A stretch of DNA of 64,000 bases. Origin: Tubulanus polymorphus. Taxonomy: Eukaryota; Nemertea; Palaeonemertea; Tubulaniformes; Tubulanidae. Positions 48,950 to 61,976 of this stretch are shown piece by piece (position 1 is the first letter of the stretch; each line of letters starts with the position of its first letter). The DNA lies in assembly GCF_964204645.1 (NCBI RefSeq), contig NC_134026.1:8383450-8447449 (forward strand), given 5' to 3'. The notes under the pieces are model-generated. The model made no database searches and had not been told where the DNA came from. It worked only from the letters and a program-made list of their open reading frames with translations. The translations under genes were made by a program, and so were the position numbers.

Positions 48950-50565
48950 TATACCAGCGCTGAACTGTCGTTTGAAAGGGCCCCTGGTAACGATCACCAC
49001 GCCCTACTTACCGCAGTTCAGTCGCTTACCAGACGGATAACAATATATAAACACTATATTTACGACAATGCCGGCATCTCGTATTCTAAATCGGTAAACG
49101 AAAACCCGCGAATTAAATGCCACAAGAATCATACGATACGTAGTCGATGTCGTCTCGTCTCGAATTGACGGCGAATTCGATACCATTACTGTACCCGCCT
49201 AGTCTTCGTTCTGGTGGTCAGACAACGGGGGAATTGTCGTTGAATTGCATTATCAAATGTCATATGCGACGGCTAAGACGAAAATTGCTATACATCGGTA
49301 CCCCCCCGCCGCGCTTGAGTTAGTCGACCACACCCCAAGGCATCCCGCAGGATACAGCACCGCTGATCGATAATGAAACCTGATGATTTCTATAAATGGA
49401 TTCTGCGAGAGAGCGGCAACGCCGGGCGACAACAGAAATAGCTAATTTGAAAATCAAACATTTCTGTTTCTTGTTGTCTCTCTCTCCTGCTCACGTGCAC
49501 ATACGTCGGGAAAGTGTATTTGCATTGAATATTACTTCAAACGTTGGTCTAAATCGTGATTTATTTCATTTGCAATAGCGAGGATTACGCGCAAGAGAAT
49601 GTTCTGCATCGCCTCTCTTTCTGTCTCTCTCTCTCTCTTTCTCCCCCTCTCCCTCTTACTCTGAGAAAGTATTTCAAGGTTTTCCGCGGAGCAATTCATT
49701 TCAAACGTGACAGTTCTGAAAACGCACATTTCTTTCGTCAATGCAAGTGGGAGACGGAATAAAGTAATCAAACGTTCAAACACCTTCTAGCTGAGTAGAA
49801 AATAGATTCTTCAGTTCAGTATACTCCTCCTGAAAATTTTGAAAAACTAGACGCATTCTGAGCACTTGAATTCCTGGTTGAAATAAGTAATGAAATATGT
49901 TCAAAATTTCACCGTTTTCTAATCGAAAAGTCTTGGGTGAAAAATTCCAAGGTCACTATGCCGAAAAAAGGGATCTGCCATTGCTAGTATTACAAAGAAA
50001 ATTGATCGTGGTCAAAAGTTAACAAAATAATGCAGATACCAAAATGTGGATATCAAAAAAGGTATGATCGACGTGGTAGTGGGCGGTTCTCGTTTTCTAA
50101 AAAGGAGAATGTGGCATAGCCAGTGGCCGTCGACAACCGGAAAACTAAAAGGTGCGCGCGCGTCTCGCGGTTGTTTCATTTTTTCTCATAAGCGCGACAT
50201 CAAAGTTGCATGAAATGTATTTCAAGTGCCGTCGCGTTTTCGAAAGCCAGTCAGCTGTGTGTGACGGGTTTTACCATGTAAGAACGCATTAATGAAAAAT
50301 ACGACAAAACGCTCTCGCGCTCTCTCTCTCTCTCACCACTCAACAAACCCATTAGATTGTATATATATATATATAGATATATCGCGTATCCTTGAAAATG
50401 TCTTATTCGAAGAAAACGTCGCAAACGTCGCCTATAAAACGCTTCCAAGACATACGACGGAACAGTAGTGCTTTAAAACAATTTGCTTTCGTTATCATGT
50501 TAACAGTTCGAGATCATTTCACGTGAAATTAGTCCGAGTTGATGTCACTGAGGATTCTTAAGGCA

Positions 50566-50862
50566 GGCGTAGGTCGGCCTTGAGACGGCTTGCGACTCAC
50601 TGCGACCGCAGCGACGATCGCGTCACAACGACTCACCGACCTACGCTACCTTGCGACTGCCAGCGACGGGTTGCGACTGCCAGCGACGCCAGTCGCAATG
50701 AGTCGCACATGTTCTGCGACGCGACCGTCGCAACCGGCCTGCGTGCTGTTGCGACTGGCAGCAACTAGTCGCACACAGTCGCTGACAACTATCGCACCGA
50801 CTTGCGCGGCCACCTGTGATGCAACGCGACGATCGCGTCGCGTCACAAGGCCGACCTACGCC
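50566..50862. mobile_element. GC-rich element with perfect 17-bp terminal inverted repeats
   Basis: GGCGTAGGTCGGCCTTG (50566-50582) and its exact reverse complement (50846-50862) bound a 297-bp body packed with TTGCGACTGCCAGCGAC-type words and GCGACGATCGCGTC. TTAA occurs a few bases outside each end, which may be chance. No coding capacity is credible; its long frames are repeat-driven. Confidence 0.75.
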
Positions 50863-52028
50863 CGGCTTTAAACTTTTCTTTTAAGTATCCACAATGTAAC
50901 GTCATTTGTGTTATCTTATTTTTCGCTTCTGCATCCATAACGGAGGTGCGATTATTTCAATTTATTCTATTTATTTTATCTAGTAAGATGTATATTCAGT
51001 ATATATTCCTCCAGTAGGCCTACAGATAGTGGAATTAGGACCTCTTTCGCGCTAATATCCACACCATCTTTGTATACGGTTATCATCTTTGTACTTATAA
51101 TTATGTACTTGTCATATAAAAAAGTTTTCTTTGAACAATTCAGTTGCTATATATTCGAAATGGTAATGTGCGCGAAAAAACGAGCACGAAAATCTACTGA
51201 AAATAATCGGCAAACGGCGACATCTTTTTTCTACGACGATTCATAACAACGCCTAAGAATAATAGAATACTTATGTAGTTTACTTAACCAGCGTCGATAA
51301 AAAAAGTATCGCTAACGCGCAAATTACTTAGCGCTTGGATAAGGATTAACGCTCGAAGCGTTTGAATGCGCTGAACAGTACCGTTGTTGAATCTGGAATA
51401 CAATAGATATGAGACACGAGCAAGCCCGCCGGCGACAATGGATTTTAATTGAAATCATAACGCAAATAACAGAGAAGAACTTATGATAATCCGATGCTTT
51501 TAGAGCTTCTCTCTCCATCTAGTCCGTACTACCTACGTGTAAGGCTAATATTGTTCCGACGATTTTAAGATAATAAGTAATTGTTTGTCGAGATATTTCT
51601 GCGAGCTTTTAACGCGATCGCGCTGTAATGTGGTTCAGTTTGATCAAGGGGGTAATACGAGTCTAAGCAATATGGAAGAACTATTAACTCGCTCGACAGT
51701 TTGTTCAGACAGCTCGCCAAGTTATTTCCGAGTACTCAGCCATTCATTTATGAAACAGACAACAGAATTTCGATTCTGAATTCAACAATTCCTATTTTCC
51801 AAGTAACCAACGATGAAAATTACCCGGCGATAAATTCAAGAAGCAATTGAAAAAAGCTGATATTCCGAACAAGAATTGATTAGCATGAATATCTACGTGG
51901 GAGTTGGCTGACACAATTTCACGAGCAAAATAGGTTTCAACTTCTTTACCTGATGATGAAGCTACTATGCATGATGTGTTTTTTCAAATAAACTAGTTAA
52001 CCTATGAAATTCGCTCTTTATGTTTTAA

Positions 52029-52364
52029 CCCATTCAGAGCTAATTAGCAGGAGATAATTTGAAAATATTTAAAGAATCCACCCCGGTGTGTTCAATCACT
52101 GGCATACTGTTATAGTGCGTCTACACCGTGGTGCGGTGTATAATTAGCTATACTATAGTCTCACTCGCATTTCAAACTCACTAATATTTCACTGTTTGAC
52201 AGGTGCTGCCATATTTCAATAGAGATAAAACCTAATCACTGATAACATCCATACACCGCACTGATAACATCGATACGCCGCACTGATAAGCCGCACTGAT
52301 GACATCGATACACCGCACTGATTACATCGATACACCGCACTGCGGTGTAGACGCACTGAAAGGG
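52029..52364 (+). mobile_element. TTAA-flanked piggyBac-like MITE, 336 bp
   Basis: TTAA at 52025-52028 and 52365-52368, with ends CCCATTCAGAGC and GCACTGAAAGGG. It shares GGAGATAATTTGAAAAT and GACAGGTGCTGCCATATTTC with the copy at 12166. Near the right end the short unit GATACACCGCACTGAT is repeated about five times, finishing in the palindrome ACACCGCACTGCGGTGT. Confidence 0.8.
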
Positions 52365-54169
52365 TTAATGATACGAGTAAATAAGCATAGCAAATATATT
52401 CAAAATCATGAATTCGAAGTTTCAACTATTGTAAGAGTAGAGGAACTGCTGTAAACACAAGCATATTAGAGCCAGTACAAATTTGTACATCAAACATAAG
52501 CACTCTTTTTGGGTGAGCCACCAACAGACACCGCGATGCACCGAAAGATATAAATCTAAGGATCTTCATAAGGCGTACGGCGGTCTCATCTCTGTTCCCG
52601 CATAGACGCGGAGAACCTTTACCGACGATATTCGAACACGCTTGATCTCGATTGCAATCATCGAAGCATCACAAGCCCTCGATTCACGGCGGACTGCGCA
52701 TTTCTCGTCGGGAAAATCGCGTCTTTTCTGGCTCATCAGGCAAAGCCTCGTAATGAGTTGGTACCGCGCGTCGCCATCATTGCCGATGTAATTAATCACG
52801 CTAAATACTTAACTGGTCGGGAACGGATAATAAGCGCCATCGAGGAGCAGATCATGCTGAAATAAATGCTTGTCGCACTTTATTTCGGCATGTGAAGAGC
52901 AGCTAGCCTACGAGACCACGGGTAGACCGAACAGTCGTTAGTCATCAATATCGTACTGGAAAAGACTTTACTACTACTATATCCGACTGTTGAGTGGGTG
53001 CAGGAGCAGCCAGACTACGATACCGAGTTCAACATATACCGACTAGAGATATTGAGTTGAATATCCCGAGTGGGGATGCCGATAATACCCGAGTTCGGAA
53101 TAAGTAGCCATCGACATTTAGGACTAAAAGCTGCGCCGTCGATTACGGTTCCGGCCATTTTCGATCTCGCATCGGTAGAAATTATTTTCCAATCCGCAGA
53201 CCCGCGTACCTGATATCTTTAATTATAGTAGTCTGGACCAAAATTGTGAGTGATCTCATATCGAAAATGGTAGTTTAATTGAGAATGAACTAGATATCAA
53301 TCTGATTTTTACTAGTACTACTGATACTTTATGGGAGTACCTAGTTGAGGTTCTTAAAAAGGTAGAATCTAACCACAAATAGTAGTCGTACCAGAGTCCG
53401 ACTAGAAGGGTATCTGAAAGGCGTATGACACTTCTTCAAACTATGAAGTAGCATTGAGTTTTGAAAATATGTTTCCCATACTTTCCTTATGATAAATCAA
53501 ACAAATTCAAACTTCTTTTTCTAAATTCCAGATAGTAAACACTGACGTGGATGTTCGCGTCCTTATTACAAATAGTAGTCTCTAAGGATGTGTTTTCTCT
53601 GGGTTAAACGAGATGAAAATCTTGTTCAACAAGCAGCTAGCAGAAAGTGCAATTTTTCAAAACGTGAACAACAACGTAACTATTCCTACGCGACGTAAAA
53701 AGTCCGGCGTATCAGGCCAGGAATAGAATCGCCCGCAAATAGATCGAACCGTCAGTATTTCAGGAATGAATGAATGAATTCACTGTTGGTTTTTTTTCAC
53801 CTTGTTTTCCGCCGGAGTCTCTACTGAATTTACTATTACAGCTATGTTGTTGCTGTTGCTGCTACTACGCTTGCCCGGTTTATGATTTATGATAATCAAG
53901 CTATATCAGACGCGCACGGCCGTAAAACGTTGAATAAATATTATCAAATACATAGTCGATTGCGTTATAACAACTCGTGACAGCGTATAGCAACAATCTG
54001 GCAGAATTATGAATTATAGCCGTTACTGTCCACGGAAAAATGTGTAACAATGTTATGAAATATAATGGGGGAAAATGTTGTAATCACTAGCCATCTCACT
54101 AGATGGAGCGACTAATGATCTACATCCAATAATTAGTACGTTGTAAATAATGTATAATATGTATATATA

Positions 54170-54285
54170 TCATTAATACAAGTTTATATTAACTGTCGAA
54201 TGTAAATATTGAATATTTTATAGTCGCCCTCCATGTACCATAGAAATGGTTGGAGTGTAAATAAAATCCTAATCCTAATCAATGA
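54170..54285 (+). mobile_element. possible LINE 3' tail
   Basis: It ends GGAGTGTAAATAAAATCC followed by CTAATC repeats, like the short tandem tails of CR1/RTE-type elements. No upstream reverse transcriptase was seen. Confidence 0.3.
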
Positions 54286-54454
54286 ATTTCATTTTCTTTT
54301 TGAATGTACAAGAGCTTCCCCAACACCTTCTTATGAAAATAGACCTAACACTGTTAATATGTCACAATTAATGGTGTAAATAACAATATCCTAACTAAAC
54401 TCGCTAGATTTGTAAATGTTGGCCTCTCGAGTTACGTCAGTAAATTACATTAAT

Positions 54455-54458
<4 letters not shown>

Positions 54459-54486
<28 letters not shown>
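54459..54486. repeat. (TA)n microsatellite
   Basis: Short TA array of about 28 bp. Confidence 0.9.
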
Positions 54487-54489
<3 letters not shown>

Positions 54490-54499
54490 ATCTCATCAT

Positions 54500-54650
54500 T
54501 ATTCTATTCTATGCCTATTTTTTTGTTTTTCTTTTTTTTTAAGTTTGAAAATTATGAATTTCTATTGCATTAATTTCTTGTAACCTCTATTTTACGAATG
54601 TTTGGTTAGAGAGAAATAAACTATTCTATTCTATTCTAATCTAATCTATC
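54500..54650 (+). mobile_element. possible LINE or SINE 3' tail with (ATTCT)n
   Basis: GAGAGAAATAAACTATTCT is followed by repeated ATTCT and AATCT units to 54650, typical of a retrotransposed 3' end. No coding part is visible. Confidence 0.35.
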
Positions 54651-55210
54651 ACAATATTATCGTACAGACCACCAAAAATATCCGATGGCCTTTCCATCTC
54701 TGCATTGGGCATCGTTTTCCTAGAGGGGGAGTGATAGGTTCGATTTTAATTGATATGTAAAAGAAATACAGTGTCGGAAACTTGATTCTTAAGTCTGTTG
54801 AGGAAGTGTCATAACACGAGAACATAAAACAACAACGGCGTCGCTTCAACAATCGCGTTGTTTACCTTGCTCGGAAAATTAGTGATCACGATAGCGCCCC
54901 AAATCGCGATCAATCTTCATAAACGAGGTCTTAATACGAGATAGGCCTTGATTCTGACAAACGATCATCTGAAACTGCCCGCGTTACGAGCAATCTGGAC
55001 GGATGAAGCACTCGGTGGTGTGCGCGATGCACCGGACGATGGATGAATAAGAGATATCGGATTGGTCGGTCGCAGATGATTTCTTCTCATAAGGCCCCCT
55101 CCGATAAATTATACATCGACAAAAGAAAGATAACATATACCCATGTATGTTACCTGTACATTGTCTACATGTTATTAAGCGAAAAAATGTTAAATCTAGA
55201 GGTGCGTTCT

Positions 55211-55321
55211 GGGCTCAGTTCCACAGTTCCGAGTTAAGATTTAACTCTTGAGTTACCTCATCGAAAATGAACTAACTTTAACTCAGAGTTATCTCTAACT
55301 CACAACTCTGGAACTGGGTCC
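55211..55321. mobile_element. foldback element (about 36-bp imperfect arms)
   Basis: The left arm starts GGGCTCAGTTCCACAGTTCC; the right arm ends ACTCTGGAACTGGGTCC. Reverse-complemented, they agree at most positions, and both contain GAGTTA words. The remaining spacer is about 38 bp. Confidence 0.65.
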
Positions 55322-55533
55322 TGATTATCTCAATGCTGCCAATCAGGGGCTTAAAAACTTGTTAGGTTTTCGAAAGGATGTACGGCAAAAGTGCCGCAAT
55401 GTCACGATTGTAATCGTTATTTTGAAACACCGATATTGATGACTAAGTGCACATCTTATAAGACAACCTCTTAAATAAATCATATTAGGTATCGATGTAT
55501 ACTGAACATTGTAACGGTTTTGACAGCGTCAAA

Positions 55534-55893
55534 AAAGCTTTGAAGACGACAGTGTTTTAGCAATGACTTGTTTATAGTCAGGTCGTTCAGCGTTTATGAA
55601 ATTGATTCATTCAAATTCAATATTATTGAAAATTGATCAAAATTCGAAAAAAATAACAGCGACTGCCTACAACGTCACAGCGCAGGGCTAAGTTTATGAG
55701 AAACACTTTCACTTTCAAAAACAACAGTGTTTGAACATTGCATCCTGACTTGTTTATAGTCAGGTCTTTCAATGTTTATGAAATTGATTCATTCGAATTG
55801 AATATTCTTGAAAATCGATCGAAATTCGAAAATAACTGCGACTGCCTACAACGTCACAGCGCCGGACTAATTTCATGAGAAACACTTTGTCGG
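55534..55893. repeat. tandem duplication of about 182 bp
   Basis: GACTTGTTTATAGTCAGGTC occurs at 55565 and 55747. Both units then carry AATGTTTATGAAATTGATTC (or a one-base variant), CTGCCTACAACGTCACAGCG and ATGAGAAACACTTT. Confidence 0.85.
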
Positions 55894-58800
55894 GTCTCGT
55901 TATTGTTCCCCCGAGGGCTTATAAATACTTCAAAGTCGTCTATACCCCTTACTAAAAATTACCGCCGTATAATTTTCGCTTTCAAAACACACACTATTTT
56001 CAGTGATTTAATAACATCAGTACGAATTCTAGGAATGCCCGGGAACAAGGTTCTTGATTACCGTAATGCTATAGAGAAATAAGAAGGCTGAAGATATACG
56101 CACATGTATATAGATGGAGGCTATGGGAGTGATGATTAAAGAAAGGTAACTATGTGTTCAGTCTTAGAGAGAGACGAGATGGAATAAACAATTTATAGCG
56201 TTAAATGCTCACCAGCCAGACAATAAATATCATCATCGAGTAGTAGATAGAGTAAGGCTTCGTATACCCCCGCCAGTACCACCAGGATCTCCCCTCTACT
56301 TCTTCTCCAGTATAGGCCAGACTCATTACCGCGATTAATAATACAGGTGCATAACATCAAACCCGGAAATATAAACAGACAGCTATGAAGTAGTAAATAA
56401 GTGTCGAATAGATACAGGTGTATACACTCGGCGCGCCGCTCGCGCTGCATAGTACTTCAGCTGAGGCGAAGACGATGTGCAAGAACGATGTGGATGTGGA
56501 AGAACGTCAACTATGCAGCCCTATAAAAACGCGATATTATACATCAACACACACACAAGTCGGCTAATGCCCTTTGCAACCTTTCTCCATCCGTCTGGGA
56601 TACGAGCACGCGGTGTAGGCATCTATATACCTGTGCACACAAACGTTTCTCAGAAATGTCTCAACGATAATGATAACAAACAGTAAGTTTAAGTGCAAAC
56701 TCTTCTTATTCAAGGTAGCGGGTTCCGATTTGAGCCAGGCCCTCCAATATAATTCCTAACCTGCTTCGCTATTTAACAAGTCGGCTAATTTAATTTTTAG
56801 CCCCTAATGAGACGAGTATACTTTTTTATGTAGGAAATTTCCGGCTTTTGATTTGAACATCAGCGGGATGCCACCAGGCCTACATACATATATTTCCTAA
56901 CACTATGCCATAAAACAGGTCAGGATGTTATAGAATGAATTAATAAATTTCATTTCTCAATAAACATTATACGCATGAATTCAATATAGAACATTAACAA
57001 AATGTTATCCATTGAGAGGACAACCCCAGAGTATAGAAACTGCACCAAATGATTGGGGGTGACCCGAAAAGAAAAGGTCACATTCTTTATAGTCTTTTGC
57101 TTTTATAGTCTACGGTTTACTTATTTTAAGTGCTTTCTGATTTTTGACAATGGGGCTCCACATGTTTATCGAAAGACTAGTACTAGAAAACCGCAGCGAT
57201 TGAAGGGAATGCATGTGTGTACGTTTTCATACTGCAAAGAGCCGTACGGAAAAAAAAGTATAAACGTAAATCGTTTTAATCTCGACGATCAACCATCAGT
57301 CAGCGATGTTGTCGTAAAAATTCGAATAACTCCAGCGATTAAACTGACAACTGACACTCGCGTACTTAAATCGCGCTCTTTGTAACGAATACTTCGAATA
57401 TCGAGTGGAACGTCTGCGAATAAAATTAAACATTAAGACGTCAGTCAGACGGAAAATAAAAAAAACAAAAACCCGTACTCGTTTATCGGGCGCCGAAATA
57501 TAGAGAAGTCATTCGATCTCGGGATAATTCGGTGACGAACTATCGATAGTAGATCATAGCTTCGAGCTGAACAACATTAGTACGTCATACGTGCGAGCGT
57601 AAGCTAATCGATTTCGACGAAAATATAGCCACGTTTTCATCAATTTTAATGGCAAAAACATCAATCTAAATAAATTCCGAACGTTATCAAATTGTGGCGC
57701 GCTTAGCAGCTTGCGAAGATGACATTTTAGCGTTGATTCTAATATGGGGCTGCCACTTTCCACCAACTAACAAATTCCCTGATTTTTCCCTGTGATTACA
57801 CAAGATTCCCCGAACGAATCTGAGAAATTTTGTGGTTTAAAATGTTATGATTTATTCATTTTTTCATGAGTCACATATTGAAAAAAATGCCTGGTAAATG
57901 ACGTATCCAAATACCCTAATTTACCAGGTTTTTTGCAAATTTGTCAAAATCCCTCAGTTTTCGTTGAGTTTTCCAGGTAAGTGGCCACCTTGTAATTTGA
58001 ATCGTTCACGCCCGAAGGAGGAAATTAAGATTATCATGAACCCGTCGACCAACATTCAATCGCGCAGATTTGGATGCTTTGCAGATTCTCGGCTGCTTTG
58101 ATTTCCATTAATAGCCTATCGGAAAAACGTCTCTCTCCCTCTCTCACTCCCTCTACGTGTGCGAGATTACGATAAATCATCATATCTCAGCAGGTTTCGT
58201 CATATCGAGCTTACTACGACCAGGGGCTGGGGCGAGCGCGCCGTCGATTTTCGTCTTAGTCGTCGTAATTCCATCGTATTCGCGCGCGTAACAAACGCCA
58301 GGATCGCAGCGGCGCGCCCCGCCGTGATTATTCATTAATTATGAGGTGATTATCAGCAAAGTTCATTCGGCATCGATGGCACTGAATATTACACGGCGGT
58401 ATCTAATGCAACACGACCACAACAGTAGCTAGAGACACACACACACACGCAACAGCGCTACATTATCATCATCACCCGTTCATCTAATAAAACGCATCAT
58501 TCAATTAAATCCGATTGCGCGAACGCGACACCCCGGAACAGTATGCTTATTCATTATTCAGCCGAACTATCAGCCAGTTATGATTACATATTAAAAAAGG
58601 TCGGTGAATCGCGCGCCGAATTGCATAAACAACAGACCGAAACGCATCGTAACTACGCAGCCTTCATTCGAATCGGCAAAAAAGTATCACCGTCAGGCGC
58701 GGGCGTAATTTGCGTCCGAATTAGCGTTTCAGTAGATGGCGTACTTGACGCGGGTACGGGCCTGAATCTCGATGGCCTCTGCTCAACTTTCGCAGTCGAG

Positions 58801-59889
58801 TGGATAAAACACTCGCGCGTTCGGCACGGTGTCTTTCTCTCTCATAGAATAATCATTTCGGAAACGCTCTCGAAAAACGTAATTTGCGCGCCGCCGATAC
58901 AATCAACGACGACGACGAGCGCTGCCTGATCCTTCATCACACACAGTCGGTCCTGCTTTATGCGTAACTATGCCAATTATACGCCCGTTGCCGAAACGGC
59001 GAACGCCGACAACGATTTCATCTCATAGCTCACGACTATACGAAGAATACGTGCGCCATTGTAATGTATATGTATATACCTCGTAGAACAATTAGAAACG
59101 AAAATCCAGACTCGTATGAATTGTACATGTTTATAGATATCATGGTGGCGACAGGTTCGAGAATAAGAAGTTCCGAAGTTTTTCCCAATTAGTATCTCAT
59201 GGGCGATTTTTTCGAATTTCCCCAAATGACCTTCGTAAATATGGACAGATACCATCATACTAAGGGCAACATTCGTGACTGGTTGATAAAGATGATTTCA
59301 AGGGAGTGTGTGTGTGGGTGAATGGTTGTGTGTCATGTGGTCCCGAAGAAAAACAACAACAAACTTTGATTATTTTTTCATTAGTGATCGTATACGATTT
59401 CAGGGTGTGGCCGCCGGCGGCGACATCAAAATAAGTTTAAAATTCGTTTAGAATTTGAAAAGCGGCGATGGCGGCATCAAGCGTAACCTATTCCGAATGA
59501 GCATAGCGGTCTTGAAACGGGTCAAAAGGCACTCGCAATCGACAGCTGACAGGCCAATAAAGCGCGCCATCGCTGGTGATATACACGTAGAAAATGAAAT
59601 TGAATTTCTGCCATGTCGGTTCTAATGATGTATTCAGCTCTTCGGCGGAGTTTGATTTCGAAATCAATTGAATAAAATAAATTGCAACTCGAGTCTGTTG
59701 AAAGCGTTGCCTCAAGTTGGCATAATTAGCCAGTACGGTTCGGTAGCTGCCATCAGATGACGACGGCCTTAGCGTGTTACTGTAGAACCACTGCTATTAG
59801 CATGAATGCAAGCCATAAGCGACAACAGGCTCAGACTCGAAATCCAAAATTCCCATGCGTTAGTACCAATTGCATTTTGGATATGTTGC

Positions 59890-60160
59890 ATCTAGGGTCA
59901 TAAGCTAACTTTTGTGGAGACAACTTTTTAATTTCGATCCCATTCTTCAGGTACGAGGTCATCTTCAAGGTCATGTAACTGAGTCAAGAGTTTTTAGTGC
60001 CTAATTCTGCCACTAAGTGGTGCACCGAGCCCATTCATTGCGCTGCACAACTAGAACCCCGTACTAACATTGTGCCCAGGTTTCATCAAGATCAACCCAC
60101 TATTAACGAAGCTATTAGTCGGTGAAAGAGAGACATAAGGGCAGACACAGACAGACAATA
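59890..60160 (+). repeat. dispersed repeat ending in CAGACAGACA tract
   Basis: It contains AGGTCATCTTCAAGGTCATG, CTGCCACTAAGTGGTGCACC and GTTTCATCAAGATCAACCC, then GGTGAAAGAGAGACATAAGG and a CAGACA tail. This layout is common for retroposed repeats in marine invertebrates. The assignment is by resemblance only. Confidence 0.4.
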
Positions 60161-60810
60161 CGAGAATAAGGGTCTCACCGAGGCCCGAGAACCAATTACG
60201 CTCTAACCTGGGGCTGTCGCGAACATTTTGTTCGTTTCGATGGGCAGAACTGCCGGGCGCCATATCTCGAGATCGTTAGAAATGAATATCTGAATTGTTT
60301 ACACCCGACCGAGGGAAACGTTGAACACGCAATCGAGATGAAATTTGGTTCCTCAGATCGCGTCGTATTTGCTGCTGAAACACGGCGATAATTGCATTTC
60401 CGAATTCTCGCCTAAAGATAAAAGTTTTTGTTTAAACTTGCGTGCGTTCATTTGAAAACCGCACCGGAAAATTATCAGATATCCATATAAATTCACAGCT
60501 TTGGAGTCAGGCAAATTGGCCGAAGTTAACGAATATCCGATGGCCGCGAGGCCAGTAGCGGTGCCTGGGAACGACGTGAAGACACCATATGGAAGAATAT
60601 TCCGTCTAAAGTACAGCGCGGCTACCAGGTATGCATAAAAGTAACCGTAACTGTTCCCGTAAGACGTCGAAGCTCGGCGAAAGGTCAGAAAATGCCATCC
60701 ACCTGCAGACAGAAGGTTCGAAAACCTTCGGGTCAGAATCTGCTGAAGAACATAATGGGTTTTATATATGGGGCAAAGAGCATTTCTCTAGTGTGTGTCT
60801 CTATACGGTG

Positions 60811-61344
60811 TCTCTCCCTCTCTCCCTCTCTCCCTCTCTCCCTCTCTCCCTCTCTCCCTCTCTCCCTCTCTCCCTCTCTCCCTCTCTCCCTCTCTCCCTC
60901 TCTCCCTCTCTCCCTCTCTCCCTCTCTCCCTCTCTCCCTCTCTCCCTCTCTCCCTCTCTCCCTCTCTCCCTCTCTCCCTCTCTCCCTCTCTCCCTCTCTC
61001 CCTCTCTCCCTCTCTCCCTCTCTCTCCCCTCTCTCCCTCTCTCCCTCTCTCCCTCTCTCCCTCTCTCCCTCTCTCCCCTCTCTCCCTCTCTCCCTCTCTC
61101 CCTCTCTCCCTCTCTCCCTCTCTCCCCTCTCTCCCTCTCTCCCTCTCTCCCTCTCTCCTCTCTCTCCCTCTCTCCCTCTCTCCCTCTCTCCCTCTCTCCC
61201 TCTCTCCCTCTCTCCCTCTCTCCCTCTCTCCCTCTCTCCCTCTCTCCCTCTCTCCCTCTCTCCCTCTCTCCCTCTCTCCCTCTCTCCTCTCTCCCTCTCT
61301 CCCTCTCTCTCCCTCTCTCCCTCTCTCCCTCTCTCCCTCTCTCC

Positions 61345-61391
<47 letters not shown>
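60811..61391. repeat. polypyrimidine tract: (CTCTCCCT)n then (CT)n
   Basis: About 545 bp of an 8-bp unit (TCTCCCTC) with several one- or two-base variants between 61020 and 61310, then about 36 bp of pure CT. Frames of 200-300 codons on both strands (SLSPSLPL and REGERERG) come from the repeat and are not genes. The reverse strand is pure purine. Confidence 0.97.
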
Positions 61392-61396
<5 letters not shown>

Positions 61397-61743
61397 TTCG
61401 AAGTGAAAAGAACAATGCGGCATTAGCGCATATCTCGCAATTGCGTGTTAATAATTCAGGAGCTGTTTTCACCGAAGACTTCATCAGAATTCATCGTGCC
61501 GATAGCTTACATGATTTGATTTTTTGTTGGTCTCTCGAAATGTAAAGCGCGACGAAAAATGCGACAGGGGCAGAGAAAATATGACAACCGTCGATCAGCT
61601 CGCTGAAATGGGCAGGATCATTTTTTTTTAAAAAAGATACTGAACGAGCTTTTACAACTGGTTTTATGCATATGAAATCGAGTGGAGCAACGAAGTACAA
61701 GTTGAACATTCGAATCAAGCGTCCATGCTAGGATCTCACCATA

Positions 61744-61976
61744 TACAGGGGCAGATCCTGGGGGACTAGGGAGACTTGTACAAGTCCATCAAATGTTTTT
61801 GAGTGCCCTCTTCTATTTTGTCAACAAAGATAACGTGCATTTCAATGAGGTAGTTCCCCAGTACATTTTGCCTTTGTGGACATCGAAGTGCCCTTTTCGC
61901 CCCTCAGTGCAGGAATACACCTTTTTTGGACATCCAAGTGCCTGTTTGCGATGTAGCTCCGGATCCACCCTTGATT
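61744..61976 (+). repeat. GGATCC-ended dispersed repeat
   Basis: It runs from ACAGGGGCAGATCCTGGGGG to CTCCGGATCCACCCTTGATT and has TTTTTGAGTGCCCTCTTC, TTTGTCAACAAAGATAACG and AAGTGCCCTTTTCGCCCC. This is the longest copy of the family in plus orientation. Confidence 0.7.

Noticed and set aside
49004-49186. Minus-strand frame ending at a good GTAAGT donor
   Set aside because: The protein shows no Musashi or other motif, and no acceptor or partner exon was evident; an untranslated exon cannot be excluded.
56193-56450. Minus-strand 85-codon frame with a GTGAGC donor-like end
   Set aside because: No similarity to RRM sequence and no consistent phase partner; not enough support for an exon.
60631-61545. 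A 304-codon plus-strand frame and 200-codon frames on both strands (Ser/Leu/Pro and Arg/Glu/Gly repeats)
   Set aside because: They are made entirely by the CTCTCCCT repeat, open in several frames at once, with no start context or domain.
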